Part shown: piece by piece, positions 36,571-51,712 of the stretch
How positions within the stretch are numbered: position 1 is the stretch's first letter
How the letters are laid out: each line of letters opens with the position of its first letter
From: Utricularia gibba
Lineage: Eukaryota; Streptophyta; Magnoliopsida; Lamiales; Lentibulariaceae
Reading direction: 5' to 3'
Assembly: GCA_002189035.1 (NCBI GenBank)
Contig: NEEC01000061.1
Coordinates: 1-64,000, forward strand
DNA length: 64,000 bases
Translations under genes and position numbers: made by a program
Notes under the pieces: model-generated
Told to the model about the DNA's origin: nothing
Seen by the model: the letters and a program-made list of their open reading frames with translations, nothing else
Databases searched by the model: none

Positions 36571-39500
36571 GTGTGCTCGGGCCCTGGGACTTCCTACACC
36601 AAGGGGTGGCCTCGCGCAGCCTCGCCATTGACGCCACATCGTCCAAACCGTTTAGAGTCACGCGACACACAGCATACCGTTTCGAAGCTCATTCCGAGAC
36701 GGTCGTTTTTCGTGTTGGGAGCTTGCCCATCCGAGGAAAGTTCGAAGCTCGAAGGATGGCCTATATTAGCCTTCAATGGTGTCCAAAAATGGTCTAGCCA
36801 TTGGGGACATCGCGACTCCTTTGCTCGTTTTTATGCGAAAATTATTCTCGGATTGCGAAACACGCGTGATTCGTTAATATATGTCAAAATCTTGAATTTC
36901 GCGGCATTCTCATGCGTTTCTCCGAGTGTGCTCGGGCCCTGGGAATTCCTACACCAAGGGTGGGCCTCGCGCAGCCTTCGCAATTGACGCCACATCCAAA
37001 CCGTTTAGAGTCACGTGGCCGTTTCGAAGCTCATTCGAGACGGTCGTTTTTCGTGTTGGAACTCGCCCATCCGAGGAAAGTTCGAAGCTCGAAGGATGGC
37101 CCTATATTAGCCTTCAATGGTGTCACAAAATGGTCTAGCCATTGGGGACGTTGGGACTCGTTTGCTCGTTTTTATGCGAAAATAATCTCGGCTTGCGAAA
37201 CACGCGTGATTCGTTAATATATGTCAAAATCTTGAATTTCGCGGCATTCTCATGCGTTTCTCCGAGTGTGCTCGGGCCCTGGGAATTCCTACATTAAGGG
37301 GTGGCCTCGCGCAGCCTTCGCCATTGACGCCACATCGTCCAAACCGTTTAGAGTCACGCGACACACAGCATACCGTTTCGAAGCTCATTCTGAGACGTCG
37401 TTTTTCGTGTTGGGAGTTCGCCCATCCGAGGAAAGTTCGAAGCTCGACGGATGGCCCTATATAAGCCTTGAATGGTGTCACAAAATGGCCTAGCCATTGG
37501 GGACATTGCGACTCCTTTGCTCGTTTTTATGCGAAAATTATTCTCGGATTGCGAAACACGCGTGATTCGTTAATATATGTCAAAATCTTGAATTTCGCGG
37601 CATTCTCATGCGTTTCTCCGAGTGTGCTCGGGCCCTGGGAATTCCTACACCAAGGGTGGCCTCGCGCAGCCTTCGCATTGACGCCACAACTCCCAAACCG
37701 TTTAGAGTCACGTGGCATAAAGCATTCGTTTCGAAGCTCATTCTGACGGTCGTTTTTCGTGTTGGAACTCGCCCATCCGAGGAAAGTTCGAAGCTCGAAG
37801 GATGGCCCTATATTAGCCTTCAATGGTGTCACAAAATGGTCTAGCCATTGGGGACATTGCGACTCCTTTGCTCGTTTTTATGCGAAAACTAATCTCGGCT
37901 TGCGAAACACGCGTGATTCGTTAATATATGTCAAAATCTTGAATTTCGCGGCATTCTCATGCGTTTCTCGGTGTGCTCGGGCCCTGGGACTTCCTACACC
38001 AAGGGGTGGCCTCGCGCAGCCTTCGCCATTGACGCCACATCGTCCAAACCGTTTAGAGTCACGCGACACACAGCATACCGTTTCGAAGCTCATTCCGAGA
38101 CGGTCGTTTTTCGTGTTGGGAGCTTGCCCATCCGAGGAAAGTTCGAAGCTCGAAGGATGGCCTTATATTAGCCTTCAATGGTGTCACAAAATGGTCTAGC
38201 CATTGGGGACATCGCGACTCCTTTGCTCGTTTTTATGCGAAAATTATTCTCGGATTGCGAAACACGCGTGATTCGTTAATATATGTCAAAATCTTGAATT
38301 TCGCGGCATTCTCATGCGTTTCTCCGAGTGTGCTCGGGCCTGGGAATTCCTACATTAAGGGGTGGCCTCGCGCAGCCTTCGCATTGACGCCACATCGTCC
38401 AAACCGTTTAGAGTCACGCGACACACAGCATACCGTTTCGAAGCTCATTCTGAGACGTCGTTTTTCGTGTTGGGAGTTCGCCCATCCGAGGAAAGTTCGA
38501 AGCTCGACGGATGGCCCTATATAAGCCTTGAATGGTGTCACAAAATGGCCTAGCCATTGGGGACATCGCGACTCCTTTGCTCGTTTTTATGCGAAAATTA
38601 TTCTCGGATTGCGAAACACGCGTGATTCGTTAATATATGTCAAAATCTTGAATTTCGCGGCATTCTCATGCGTTTCTACGGGTGTGCTCGGGCCCTGGGA
38701 ATTCCTACATTAAGGGGTGGCCTCGCGCAGCCTTCGCCATTGACGCCACATCGTCCAAACCGTTTAGAGTCACGCGACACAAGCATTCGTTTCGAAGCTC
38801 ATTCCGAGACGGTCGTTTTTCGTGTTGGGAGCTTGCCCATCCGAGGAAAGTTCGAAGCTCGAAGGATGGCCTATATTAGCCTTCAATGGTGTCACAAAAT
38901 GGTCTAGCCATTGGGGACATCGCGACTCCTTTGCTCGTTTTTATGCGAAAATTATTCTCGGATTGCGAAACACGCGTGATTCGTTAATATATGTCAAAAT
39001 CTTGAATTTCGCGGCATTCTCATGCGTTTCTCCGAGTGTGCTCGGGCCCTGGGAATTCCTACACCAAGGGTGGCCTCGCGCAGCCTTCGCATTGACGCCA
39101 CAACTCCCAAACCGTTTAGAGTCACGCGCACAAAGAAATTCGTTTCGAAGCTCATTCTGACGGTCGTTTTTCGTGTTGGAACTCGCCCATCGAGGAAAGT
39201 TCGAAGCTCGAAGGATGGCCCTATATTAGCCTTCAATGGTGTCACAAAATGGTCTAGCCATTGGGGACATTGCGACTCCTTTGCTCGTTTTTATGCGAAA
39301 ACTAATCTCGGCTTGCGAAACACGCGTGATTCGTTAATATATGTCAAAATCTTGAATTTCGCGGCATTCTCATGCGTTTCTCCGAGTGTGCTCGGGCCCT
39401 GGGAATTCCTACATTAAGGGGTGGCCTCGCGCAGCCTTCGCAATTGACGCCACAACTTCCAAACCGTTTAGAGTCACGCGGCACAAAGCATTCGTTTCGA

Positions 39501-42500
39501 AGCTCATTCTGAGACGGTCGTTTTTCGTGTTGGAACTCGCCCATCCGAGGAAAGTTCGAAGCTCGAAGGATGGCCTTATATTAGCCTTCAATGGTGTCAA
39601 AATGGTCTAGCCATTGGGGACATTGCGACTCCTTTGCTCGTTTTTATGCGAAAACTAATCTCGGCTTGCGAAACACGCGTGATTCGTTAATATATGTCAA
39701 AATCTTGAATTTCGCGGCATTCTCATGCGTTTCTACGGGTGTGCTCGGGCCCTGGGACTTCCTACACCAAGGGGTGGCCTCGCGCAGCCTTCGCCATTGA
39801 CGCCACATCGTCCAAACCGTTTAGAGTCACGCGACACACAGCATACCGTTTCGAAGCTCATTCCGAGACGGTCGTTTTTCGTGTTGGGAGTTGCCCATCC
39901 GAGGAAAGTTCGAAGCTCGAAGGATGGCCTTATATTAGCCTTCAATGTGTCAAAAATGGTCTAGCCATTGGGGACATCGCGACTCCTTTGCTCGTTTTTA
40001 TGCGAAAATTATTCTCGGATTGCGAAACACGCGTGATTCGTTAATATATGTCAAAATCTTGAATTTCGCGGCATTCTCATGCGTTTCTCCGAGTGTGCTC
40101 GGGCCCTGGGAATTCCTACACCAAGGGTGGCCTCGCGCAGCCTTCGCAATTGACGCCACAACTCCAAACCGTTTAGAGTCACGTGGCACAAAGCATTCGT
40201 TTCGAAGCTCATTCTGAGACGGTCGTTTTTCGTGTTGGAACTCGCCCATCCGAGGAAAGTTCGAAGCTCGAAGGATGGCCCTATATTAGCCTTCAATGGT
40301 GTCACAAAATGGTCTAGCCATTGGGGACGTTGGGACTCGTTTGCTCGTTTTTATGCGAAAACTAATCTCGGCTTGCGAAACACGCGTGATTCGTTAATAT
40401 ATGTCAAAATCTTGAATTTCGCGGCATTCTCATGCGTTTCTCCGAGTGTGCTCGGGCCCTGGGAATTCCTACATTAAGGGGTGGCCTCGCGCAGCCTTCG
40501 CATTGACGCCACAACGTCCAAACCGTTTAGAGTCACGGCACAAAGCATTCGTTTCGAAGCTCATTCTGAGACGATCGTTTTTCGTGTTGGGAGTTGCCCA
40601 TCCGAGGAAAGTTCGAAGCTCGAAGGATGGCCTTATATTAGCCTTCAATGGTGTCACAAAATGGTCTAGCCATTGGGGACATTGCGACTCCTTTGCTCGT
40701 TTTTATGCGAAAATTATTCTCGGATTGCGAAACACGCGTGATTCGTTAATATATGTCAAAATCTTGAATTTCGCGGCATTCTCATGCGTTTCTCGAGTGT
40801 GCTCGGGCCTGGGAATTCCTACACCAAGGGGTGGCCTCGCGCAGCCTTCGCCATTGACGCCACATCGTCCAAACCGTTTAGAGTCACGCGACACACAGCA
40901 TACCGTTTCGAAGCTCATTCCGAGACGGTCGTTTTTCGTGTTGGGAGTTCGCCCATCCGAGGAAAGTTCGAAGCTCGACGGATGGCCCTATATAAGCCTT
41001 GAATGGTGTCACAAAATGGCCTAGCCATTGGGGACGTTGGGACTCTTTGCTCGTTTTTATGCGAAAACTAATCTCGGCTTGCGAAACACGCGTGATTCGT
41101 TAATATATGTCAAAATCTTGAATTTCGCGGCATTCTCATGCGTTTCTACGGTGTGCTCGGGCCTGGGATTCCTACACAAGGGGTGGCCTCGCGCAGCCTT
41201 CGCCATTGACGCCACATCGTCCAAACCGTTTAGAGTCACGCGACACACAGCATACCGTTTCGAAGCTCATTCTGAGACGATCGTTTTTCGTGTTGGAGTT
41301 CGCCCATCCGAGGAAAGTTCGAAGCTCGACGGATGGCCCTATATAAGCCTTGAATGGTGTCACAAAATGGCCTAGCCATTGGGGACATCGCGACTCCTTT
41401 GCTCGTTTTTATGCGAAAATTATTCTCGGATTGCGAAACACGCGTGATTCGTTAATATATGTCAAAATCTTGAATTTCGCGGCATTCTCATGCGTTTCTC
41501 CGAGTGTGCTCGGGCCCTGGGAATTCCTACACCAAGGGTGGCCTCGCGCAGCCTTCGCATTGACGCCACATCTCCAAACCGTTTAGAGTCACGCGACACA
41601 CAGCACCGTTTCGAAGCTCATTCGAGACGGTCGTTTTTCGTGTTGGGAACTCGCCCATCCGAGGAAAGTTCGAAGCTCGAAGGATGGCCCTATATTAGCC
41701 TTCAATGGTGTCACAAAATGGCCTAGCCATTGGGGACGTTGGGACTCGTTTGCTCGTTTTTATGCGAAAACTAATCTCGGCTTGCGAAACACGCGTGATT
41801 CGTTAATATATGTCAAAATCTTGAATTTCGCGGCATTCTCATGCGTTTCTCCGAGTGTGCTCGGGCCCTGGGAATTCCTACATTAAGGGGTGGCCTCGCG
41901 CAGCCTTCGCCATTGACGCCACATCGTCCAAACCGTTTAGAGTCACGCGACACACAGCATACCGTTTCGAAGCTCATTCTGAGACGATCGTTTTTCGTGT
42001 TGGGAGTTCGCCCATCCGAGGAAAGTTCGAAGCTCGACGGATGGCCCTATATAAGCCTTGAATGGTGTCACAAAATGGCCTAGCCATTGGGGACATTGGA
42101 CTCTTTGCTCGTTTTTATGCGAAATTTTCTCGGATTGCGAAACACGCGTGATTCGTTAATATATGTCAAAATCTTGAATTTCGCGGCATTCTCATGCGTT
42201 TCTCGGTGTGCTCGGGCCCTGGGAATTCCTACACCAAGGGGTGGCCTCGCGCAGCCTTCGCCATTGACGCCACATCGTCCAAACCGTTTAGAGTCACGCG
42301 ACACACAGCATACCGTTTCGAAGCTCATTCTGAGACGATCGTTTTTCGTGTTGGAGTTCGCCCATCCGAGGAAAGTTCGAAGCTCGACGGATGGCCCTAT
42401 ATAAGCCTTGAATGGTGTCACAAAATGGCCTAGCCATTGGGGACATTGCGACTCCTTTGCTCGTTTTTATGCGAAAATTATTCTCGGATTGCGAAACACG

Positions 42501-44322
42501 CGTGATTCGTTAATATATGTCAAAATCTTGAATTTCGCGGCATTCTCATGCGTTTCTACGGGTGTGCTCGGCCCTGGGAATTCCTACATTAAGGGGTGGC
42601 CTCGCGCAGCCTTCGCCATTGACGCCACATCGTCCAAACCGTTTAGAGTCACGCGACACACAGCATACCGTTTCGAAGCTCATTCTGAGACGTCGTTTTT
42701 CGTGTTGGGAGTTCGCCCATCCGAGGAAAGTTCGAAGCTCGACGGATGGCCCTATATAAGCCTTGAATGGTGTCACAAAATGGCCTAGCCATTGGGGACG
42801 TTGGGACTCTTTGCTCGTTTTTATGCGAAAATTTTCTCGGATTGCGAAACACGCGTGATTCGTTAATATATGTCAAAATCTTGAATTTCGCGGCATTCTC
42901 ATGCGTTTCTCCGAGTGTGCTCGGGCCCTGGGAATTCCTACACCAAGGGTGGGCCTCGCGCAGCCTTCGCAATTGACGCCACATCTCCAAACCGTTTAGA
43001 GTCACGCGCACAAAGCGTTTCGAAGCTCATTCGAGACGGTCGTTTTTCGTGTTGGAACTCGCCCATCCGAGGAAAGTTCGAAGCTCGAAGGATGGCCCTA
43101 TATTAGCCTTCAATGGTGTCACAAAATGGTCTAGCCATTGGGGACGTTGCGACTCTTTGCTCGTTTTTATGCGAAAACTAATCTCGGCTTGCGAAACACG
43201 CGTGATTCGTTAATATATGTCAAAATCTTGAATTTCGCGGCATTCTCATGCGTTTCTCCGAGTGTGCTCGGGCCCTGGGAATTCCTACATTAAGGGGTGG
43301 CCTCGCGCAGCCTTCGCATTGACGCCACATCGTCCAAACCGTTTAGAGTCACGCGACACAAAGCATACCGTTTCGAAGCTCATTCTGAGACGGTCGTTTT
43401 TCGTGTTGGGAGTTTGCCCATCCGAGGAAAGTTCGAAGCTCGAAGGATGGCCTATATTAGCCTTCAATGGTGTCACAAAATGGTCTAGCCATTGGGGACA
43501 TTGCGACTCCTTTGCTCGTTTTTATGCGAAAACTAATCTCGGCTTGCGAAACACGCGTGATTCGTTAATATATGTCAAAATCTTGAATTTCGCGGCATTC
43601 TCATGCGTTTCTCCGAGTGTGCTCGGGCCCTGGGAATTCCTACATTAAGGGGTGGCCTCGCGCAGCCTTCGCCATTGACGCCACATCGTCCAAACCGTTT
43701 AGAGTCACGCGCACAAAGCAACGTTTCGAAGCTCATTCTGAGACGGTCGTTTTTCGTGTTGGGAGTCGCCCATCCGAGGAAAGTTCGAAGCTCGAAGGAT
43801 GGCCTTATATTAGCCTTCAATGGTGTCAAAATGGTCTAGCCATTGGGGACATTGCGACTCCTTTGCTCGTTTTTATGCGAAAACTAATCTCGGCTTGCGA
43901 AACACGCGTGATTCGTTAATATATGTCAAAATCTTGAATTTCGCGGCATTCTCATGCGTTTCTACGGGTGTGCTCGGGCCCTGGGAATTCCTACACCAAG
44001 GGGTGGCCTCGCGCAGCCTTCGCCATTGACGCCACATCGTCCAAACCGTTTAGAGTCACGCGACACACAGCATACCGTTTCGAAGCTCATTCCGAGACGG
44101 TCGTTTTTCGTGTTGGGAGTTGCCCATCCGAGGAAAGTTCGAAGCTCGAAGGATGGCCTATATTAGCCTTCAATGGTGTCACAAAATGGTCTAGCCATTG
44201 GGGACATCGCGACTCCTTTGCTCGTTTTTATGCGAAAATTATTCTCGGATTGCGAAACACGCGTGATTCGTTAATATATGTCAAAATCTTGAATTTCGCG
44301 GCATTCTCATGCGTTTCTCCGA

Positions 44323-44676
44323 GTGTGCTCGGGCCCTGGGAATTCCTACACCAAGGGTGGCCTCGCGCAGCCTTCGCAATTGACGCCACAACTCCCAAAC
44401 CGTTTAGAGTCACGCGACACACAGCATACCGTTTCGAAGCTCATTCCGAGACGTCGTTTTTCGTGTTGGGAGTTCGCCCATCCGAGGAAAGTTCGAAGCT
44501 CGACGGATGGCCCTATATAAGCCTTGAATGGTGTCACAAAATGGCCTAGCCATTGGGGACGTTGGGACTCGTTTGCTCGTTTTTATGCGAAAACTAATCT
44601 CGGCTTGCGAAACACGCGTGATTCGTTAATATATGTCAAAATCTTGAATTTCGCGGCATTCTCATGCGTTTCTCGG
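44323..44676. repeat. Chimeric B/E monomer
   Basis: The left part is B-like (gaattcctacaccaaggg, cttcgcaattgacgccacaactccc). After aaaccgtttagagtcacg it continues with E-class gcgacacacagcataccg, gggagttcgcccatccgagg and tatataagccttgaatgg. The class changes once, within or next to the shared core at about 44398-44415. It is the mirror of the F-class join. Confidence 0.75.
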
Positions 44677-47600
44677 GTGTGCTCGGGCCTGGGAATTCCT
44701 ACACCAAGGGGTGGCCTCGCGCAGCCTTCGCCATTGACGCCACATCGTCCAAACCGTTTAGAGTCACGCGACACACAGCATACCGTTTCGAAGCTCATTC
44801 CGAGACGGTCGTTTTTCGTGTTGGGAGTTCGCCCATCCGAGGAAAGTTCGAAGCTCGACGGATGGCCCTATATAAGCCTTGAATGGTGTCACAAAATGGC
44901 CTAGCCATTGGGGACGTTGGGACTCGTTTGCTCGTTTTTATGCGAAAAATTCTCGGCTTGCGAAACACGCGTGATTCGTTAATATATGTCAAAATCTTGA
45001 ATTTCGCGGCATTCTCATGCGTTTCCGAGTGTGCTCGGGCCCTGGGAATTCCTACACCAAGGGGTGGCCTCGCGCAGCCTTCGCCATTGACGCCACATCG
45101 TCCAAACCGTTTAGAGTCACGCGACACACAGCATACCGTTTCGAAGCTCATTCTGAGACGATCGTTTTTCGTGTTGGGAGTTCGCCCATCCGAGGAAAGT
45201 TCGAAGCTCGACGGATGGCCCTATATAAGCCTTGAATGGTGTCACAAAATGGCCTAGCCATTGGGGACGTTGGGACTCTTTGCTCGTTTTTATGCGAAAA
45301 CTAATCTCGGCTTGCGAAACACGCGTGATTCGTTAATATATGTCAAAATCTTGAATTTCGCGGCATTCTCATGCGTTTCTCCGAGTGTGCTCGGGCCCTG
45401 GGAATTCCTACACCAAGGGTGGCCTCGCGCAGCCTTCGCCATTGACGCCACATCTCCAAACCGTTTAGAGTCACGCGCACAAAGCATACGTTTCGAAGCT
45501 CATTCTGAGACGGTCGTTTTTCGTGTTGGAACTCGCCCATCCGAGGAAAGTTCGAAGCTCGAAGGATGGCCTATATTAGCCTTCAATGGTGTCACAAAAT
45601 GGTCTAGCCATTGGGGACGTTGGACTCTTTGCTCGTTTTTATGCGAAAATAATCTCGGCTTGCGAAACACGCGTGATTCGTTAATATATGTCAAAATCTT
45701 GAATTTCGCGGCATTCTCATGCGTTTCTCGAGTGTGCTCGGGCCCTGGAATTCCTACATTAAGGGGTGGCCTCGCGCAGCCTTCGCCATTGACGCCACAT
45801 CGTCCAAACCGTTTAGAGTCACGCGACACAAGCATACCGTTTCGAAGCTCATTCCGAGACGGTCGTTTTTCGTGTTGGGAGTTGCCCATCCGAGGAAAGT
45901 TCGAAGCTCGAAGGATGGCCTTATATTAGCCTTCAATGGTGTCACAAAATGGTCTAGCCATTGGGGACATGCGACTCCTTTGCTCGTTTTTATGCGAAAA
46001 TTATTCTCGGATTGCGAAACACGCGTGATTCGTTAATATATGTCAAAATCTTGAATTTCGCGGCATTCTCATGCGTTTCTCCGAGTGTGCTCGGGCCCTG
46101 GGAATTCCTACACCAAGGGTGGCCTCGCGCAGCCTTCGCATTGACGCCACATCGTCCAAACCGTTTAGAGTCACGCGACAAAGCATACCGTTTCGAAGCT
46201 CATTCTGAGACGGTCGTTTTTCGTGTTGGAACTCGCCCATCCGAGGAAAGTTCGAAGCTCGAAGGATGGCCCTATATTAGCCTTCAATGGTGTCACAAAA
46301 TGGTCTAGCCATTGGGGACATTGCGACTCCTTTGCTCGTTTTTATGCGAAAATTAATCTCGGCTTGCGAAACACGCGTGATTCGTTAATATATGTCAAAA
46401 TCTTGAATTTCGCGGCATTCTCATGCGTTTCTCGGGTGTGCTCGGGCCCTGGGATTCCTACACCAAGGGGTGGCCTCGCGCAGCCTTCGCCATTGACGCC
46501 ACATCGTCCAAACCGTTTAGAGTCACGCGACACACAGCATACCGTTTCGAAGCTCATTCCGAGACGGTCGTTTTTCGTGTTGGGAGCTTGCCCATCCGAG
46601 GAAAGTTCGAAGCTCGAAGGATGGCCTATATTAGCCTTCAATGGTGTCAAAATGGTCTAGCCATTGGGGACATTGCGACTCCTTTGCTCGTTTTTATGCG
46701 AAAATAATCTCGGCTTGCGAAACACGCGTGATTCGTTAATATATGTCAAAATCTTGAATTTCGCGGCATTCTCATGCGTTTCTACGGTGTGCTCGGGCCC
46801 GGGATTCCTACACCAAGGGGTGGCCTCGCGCAGCCTTCGCCATTGACGCCACATCGTCCAAACCGTTTAGAGTCACGCGACACACAGCATACCGTTTCGA
46901 AGCTCATTCTGAGACGATCGTTTTTCGTGTTGGGAGTTCGCCCATCCGAGGAAAGTTCGAAGCTCGACGGATGGCCCTATATAAGCCTTGAATGGTGTCA
47001 CAAAATGGCCTAGCCATTGGGGACGTTGGGACTCTTTGCTCGTTTTTATGCGAAAATATTCTCGGCTTGCGAAACACGCGTGATTCGTTAATATATGTCA
47101 AAATCTTGAATTTCGCGGCATTCTCATGCGTTTCTCGGTGTGCTCGGGCCTGGGAATTCCTACACCAAGGGGTGGCCTCGCGCAGCCTTCGCCATTGACG
47201 CCACATCGTCCAAACCGTTTAGAGTCACGCGACACACAGCATACCGTTTCGAAGCTCATTCCGAGACGGTCGTTTTTCGTGTTGGGAGTTGCCCATCCGA
47301 GGAAAGTTCGAAGCTCGAAGGATGGCCTTATATTAGCCTTCAATGGTGTCACAAAATGGTCTAGCCATTGGGGACATCGCGACTCCTTTGCTCGTTTTTA
47401 TGCGAAAATTTTCTCGGCTTGCGAAACACGCGTGATTCGTTAATATATGTCAAAATCTTGAATTTCGCGGCATTCTCATGCGTTTCTCGGGTGTGCTCGG
47501 GCCCGGGACTTCCTACACCAAGGGGTGGCCTCGCGCAGCCTTCGCCATTGACGCCACATCGTCCAAACCGTTTAGAGTCACGCGACACACAGCATACCGT

Positions 47601-50600
47601 TTCGAAGCTCATTCTGAGACGATCGTTTTTCGTGTTGGGAGTTTGCCCATCCGAGGAAAGTTCGAAGCTCGAAGGATGGCCTTATATTAGCCTTCAATGG
47701 TGTCACAAATGGTCTAGCCATTGGGGACATTGCGACTCCTTTGCTCGTTTTTATGCGAAAATAATCTCGGCTTGCGAAACACGCGTGATTCGTTAATATA
47801 TGTCAAAATCTTGAATTTCGCGGCATTCTCATGCGTTTCTCGGGTGTGCTCGGGCCCTGGGATTCCTACACCAAGGGTGGCCTCGCGCAGCCTTCGCCAT
47901 TGACGCCACATCGTCCAAACCGTTTAGAGTCACGCGACACACAGCATACCGTTTCGAAGCTCATTCCGAGACGGTCGTTTTTCGTGTTGGGAGCTTGCCC
48001 ATCCGAGGAAAGTTCGAAGCTCGAAGGATGGCCTTATATTAGCCTTCAATGGTGTCACAAAATGGTCTAGCCATTGGGGACGTTGCGACTCCTTTGCTCG
48101 TTTTTATGCGAAAACTAATCTCGGCTTGCGAAACACGCGTGATTCGTTAATATATGTCAAAATCTTGAATTTCGCGGCATTCTCATGCGTTTCTCGGGTG
48201 TGCTCGGGCCCGGGACTTCCTACACCAAGGGGTGGCCTCGCGCAGCCTTCGCCATTGACGCCACATCGTCCAAACCGTTTAGAGTCACGCGACACACAGC
48301 ATACCGTTTCGAAGCTCATTCTGAGACGATCGTTTTTCGTGTTGGGAGTTCGCCCATCCGAGGAAAGTTCGAAGCTCGACGGATGGCCCTATATAAGCCT
48401 TGAATGGTGTCACAAAATGGCCTAGCCATTGGGGACGTTGGGACTCGTTTGCTCGTTTTTATGCGAAAATATCTCGGCTTGCGAAACACGCGTGATTCGT
48501 TAATATATGTCAAAATCTTGAATTTCGCGGCATTCTCATGCGTTTCTCCGAGTGTGCTCGGGCCCTGGGAATTCCTACATTAAGGGGTGGCCTCGCGCAG
48601 CCTTCGCCATTGACGCCACATCGTCCAAACCGTTTAGAGTCACGCGACACACAGCATACCGTTTCGAAGCTCATTCCGAGACGGTCGTTTTTCGTGTTGG
48701 GAGCCCATCCGAGGAAAGTTCGAAGCTCGAAGGATGGCCTTATATTAGCCTTCAATGGTTCAAAATGGTCTAGCCATTGGGGACATCGCGACTCCTTTGC
48801 TCGTTTTTATGCGAAAATTATTCTCGGATTGCGATGATTCGTTAATATATGTCAAAATCTTGAATTTCGCGGCATTCTCATGCGTTTCTAGGTGTGCTCG
48901 GGCCCTGGGATTCCTACACCAAGGGGTGGCCTCGCGCAGCCTTCGCCATTGACGTTCCAAACCGTTTAGAGTCACGACACAAAGCATACCGTTTCGAAGC
49001 TCATTCTGAGACGGTCGTTTTTCGTGTTGGAGTTCGCCCATCCGAGGAAAGTTCGAAGCTCGACGGATGGCCCTATATAAGCCTTGAATGGTGTCACAAA
49101 ATGGCCTAGCCATTGGGGACGTTGGGACTCTTTGCTCGTTTTTATGCGAAAACTAATCTCGGCTTGCGAAACACGCGTGATTCGTTAATATATGTCAAAA
49201 TCTTGAATTTCGCGGCATTCTCATGCGTTTCTCCGAGTGTGCTCGGGCCCTGGGAATTCCTACATTAAGGGGTGGCCTCGCGCAGCCTTCGCCATTGACG
49301 CCACATCGTCCAAACCGTTTAGAGTCACGCGACACACAGCATACCGTTTCGAAGCTCATTCTGAGACGATCGTTTTTCGTGTTGGGAGTTCGCCCATCCG
49401 AGGAAAGTTCGAAGCTCGACGGATGGCCCTATATAAGCCTTGAATGGTGTCACAAAATGGCCTAGCCATTGGGGACGTTGGACTCTTTGCTCGTTTTTAT
49501 GCGAAAACTAATCTCGGCTTGCGAAACACGCGTGATTCGTTAATATATGTCAAAATCTTGAATTTCGCGGCATTCTCATGCGTTTCTACGGGTGTGCTCG
49601 GGCCCGGGACTTCCTACACCAAGGGGTGCCTCGCGCAGCCTTCGCCATTGACGCCACATCGTCCAAACCGTTTAGAGTCACGCGACACACAGCATACCGT
49701 TTCGAAGCTCATTCTGAGACGATCGTTTTTCGTGTTGGGAGTTCGCCCATCCGAGGAAAGTTCGAAGCTCGACGGATGGCCCTATATAAGCCTTGAATGG
49801 TGTCACAAAATGGCCTAGCCATTGGGGACGTTGGGACTCGTTTGCTCGTTTTTATGCGAAAATAATCTCGGCTTGCGAAACACGCGTGATTCGTTAATAT
49901 ATGTCAAAATCTTGAATTTCGCGGCATTCTCATGCGTTTCTCCGAGTGTGCTCGGCCCTGGAATTCCTACATTAAGGGGTGGCCTCGCGCAGCCTTCGCC
50001 ATTGACGCCACATCGTCCAAACCGTTTAGAGTCACGCGACACACAGCATACCGTTTCGAAGCTCATTCCGAGACGGTCGTTTTTCGTGTTGGGAACTTGC
50101 CCATCCGAGGAAAGTTCGAAGCTCGAAGGATGGCCTTATATTAGCCTTCAATGGTGAAAATGGTCTAGCCATTGGGGACATCGCGACTCCTTTGCTCGTT
50201 TTTATGCGAAAATTATTCTCGGATTGCGAAACACGCGTGATTCGTTAATATATGTCAAAATCTTGAATTTCGCGGCATTCTCATGCGTTTCTAGTGTGCT
50301 CGGGCCCTGGGATTCCTACACCAAGGGGTGGCCTCGCGCAGCCTTCGCCATTGACGCCACATCGTCCAAACCGTTTAGAGTCACGCGACACAAAGCATTC
50401 GTTTCGAAGCTCATTCTGAGACGGTCGTTTTTCGTGTTGGAGTTCGCCCATCCGAGGAAAGTTCGAAGCTCGACGGATGGCCCTATATAAGCCTTGAATG
50501 GTGTCACAAAATGGCCTAGCCATTGGGGACGTTGGACTCGTTTGCTCGTTTTTATGCGAAAATAATCTCGGCTTGCGAAACACGCGTGATTCGTTAATAT

Positions 50601-51689
50601 ATGTCAAAATCTTGAATTTCGCGGCATTCTCATGCGTTTCTCCGAGTGTGCTCGGGCCCTGGGAATTCCTACATTAAGGGGTGGCCTCGCGCAGCCTTCG
50701 CCATTGACGCCACATCTTCCAAACCGTTTAGAGTCACGCGACACACAGCATACGTTTCGAAGCTCATTCTGAGACGGTCGTTTTTCGTGTTGGGAGTTCG
50801 CCCATCCGAGGAAAGTTCGAAGCTCGACGGATGGCCCTATATAAGCCTTGAATGGTGTCACAAAATGGCCTAGCCATTGGGGACGTTGCGACTCCTTTGC
50901 TCGTTTTTATGCGAAAATCTCGGCTTGCGAAACACGCGTGATTCGTTAATATATGTCAAAATCTTGAATTTCGCGGCATTCTCATGCGTTTCTCCGAGTG
51001 TGCTCGGGCCCTGGGAATTCCTACATTAAGGGGTGGCCTCGCGCAGCCTTCGCCATTGACGCCACATCGTCCAAACCGTTTAGAGTCACGCGACACAAAG
51101 CATACCGTTTCGAAGCTCATTCCGAGACGATCGTTTTTCGTGTTGGGAGTTCGCCCATCCGAGGAAAGTTCGAAGCTCGACGGATGGCCCTATATAAGCC
51201 TTGAATGGTGTCACAAAATGGCCTAGCCATTGGGGACGTTGGGACTCTTTGCTCGTTTTTATGCGAAAACTAATCTCGGCTTGCGAAACACGCGTGATTC
51301 GTTAATATATGTCAAAATCTTGAATTTCGCGGCATTCTCATGCGTTTCTCCGAGTGTGCTCGGGCCCTGGGAATTCCTACATTAAGGGGTGGCCTCGCGC
51401 AGCCTTCGCCATTGACGCCACATCGTCCAAACCGTTTAGAGTCACGCGCACAGCATACCGTTTCGAAGCTCATTCTGAGACGGTCGTTTTTCGTGTTGGG
51501 AGCTTGCCCATCCGAGGAAAGTTCGAAGCTCGAAGGATGGCCTATATTAGCCTTCAATGGTGTCACAAAATGGTCTAGCCATTGGGGACATTGCGACTCC
51601 TTTGCTCGTTTTTATGCGAAAATCTCGGATTGCGAAACACGCGTGATTCGTTAATATATGTCAAAATCTTGAATTTCGCGGCATTCTCA

Positions 51690-51712
51690 TGCGTTTCTAA
51701 TTCCTACACCAA
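51690..51712. other. Loss of the gtgtgctcggg head from one monomer
   Basis: The sequence runs gcgtttctaattcctacacc, so about 20 bp that normally hold gtgtgctcgggccctggg are absent. The rest of the unit is present. The unit near 57574 (gcgtttccgaattcctac) lacks almost the same bases. Confidence 0.8.
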
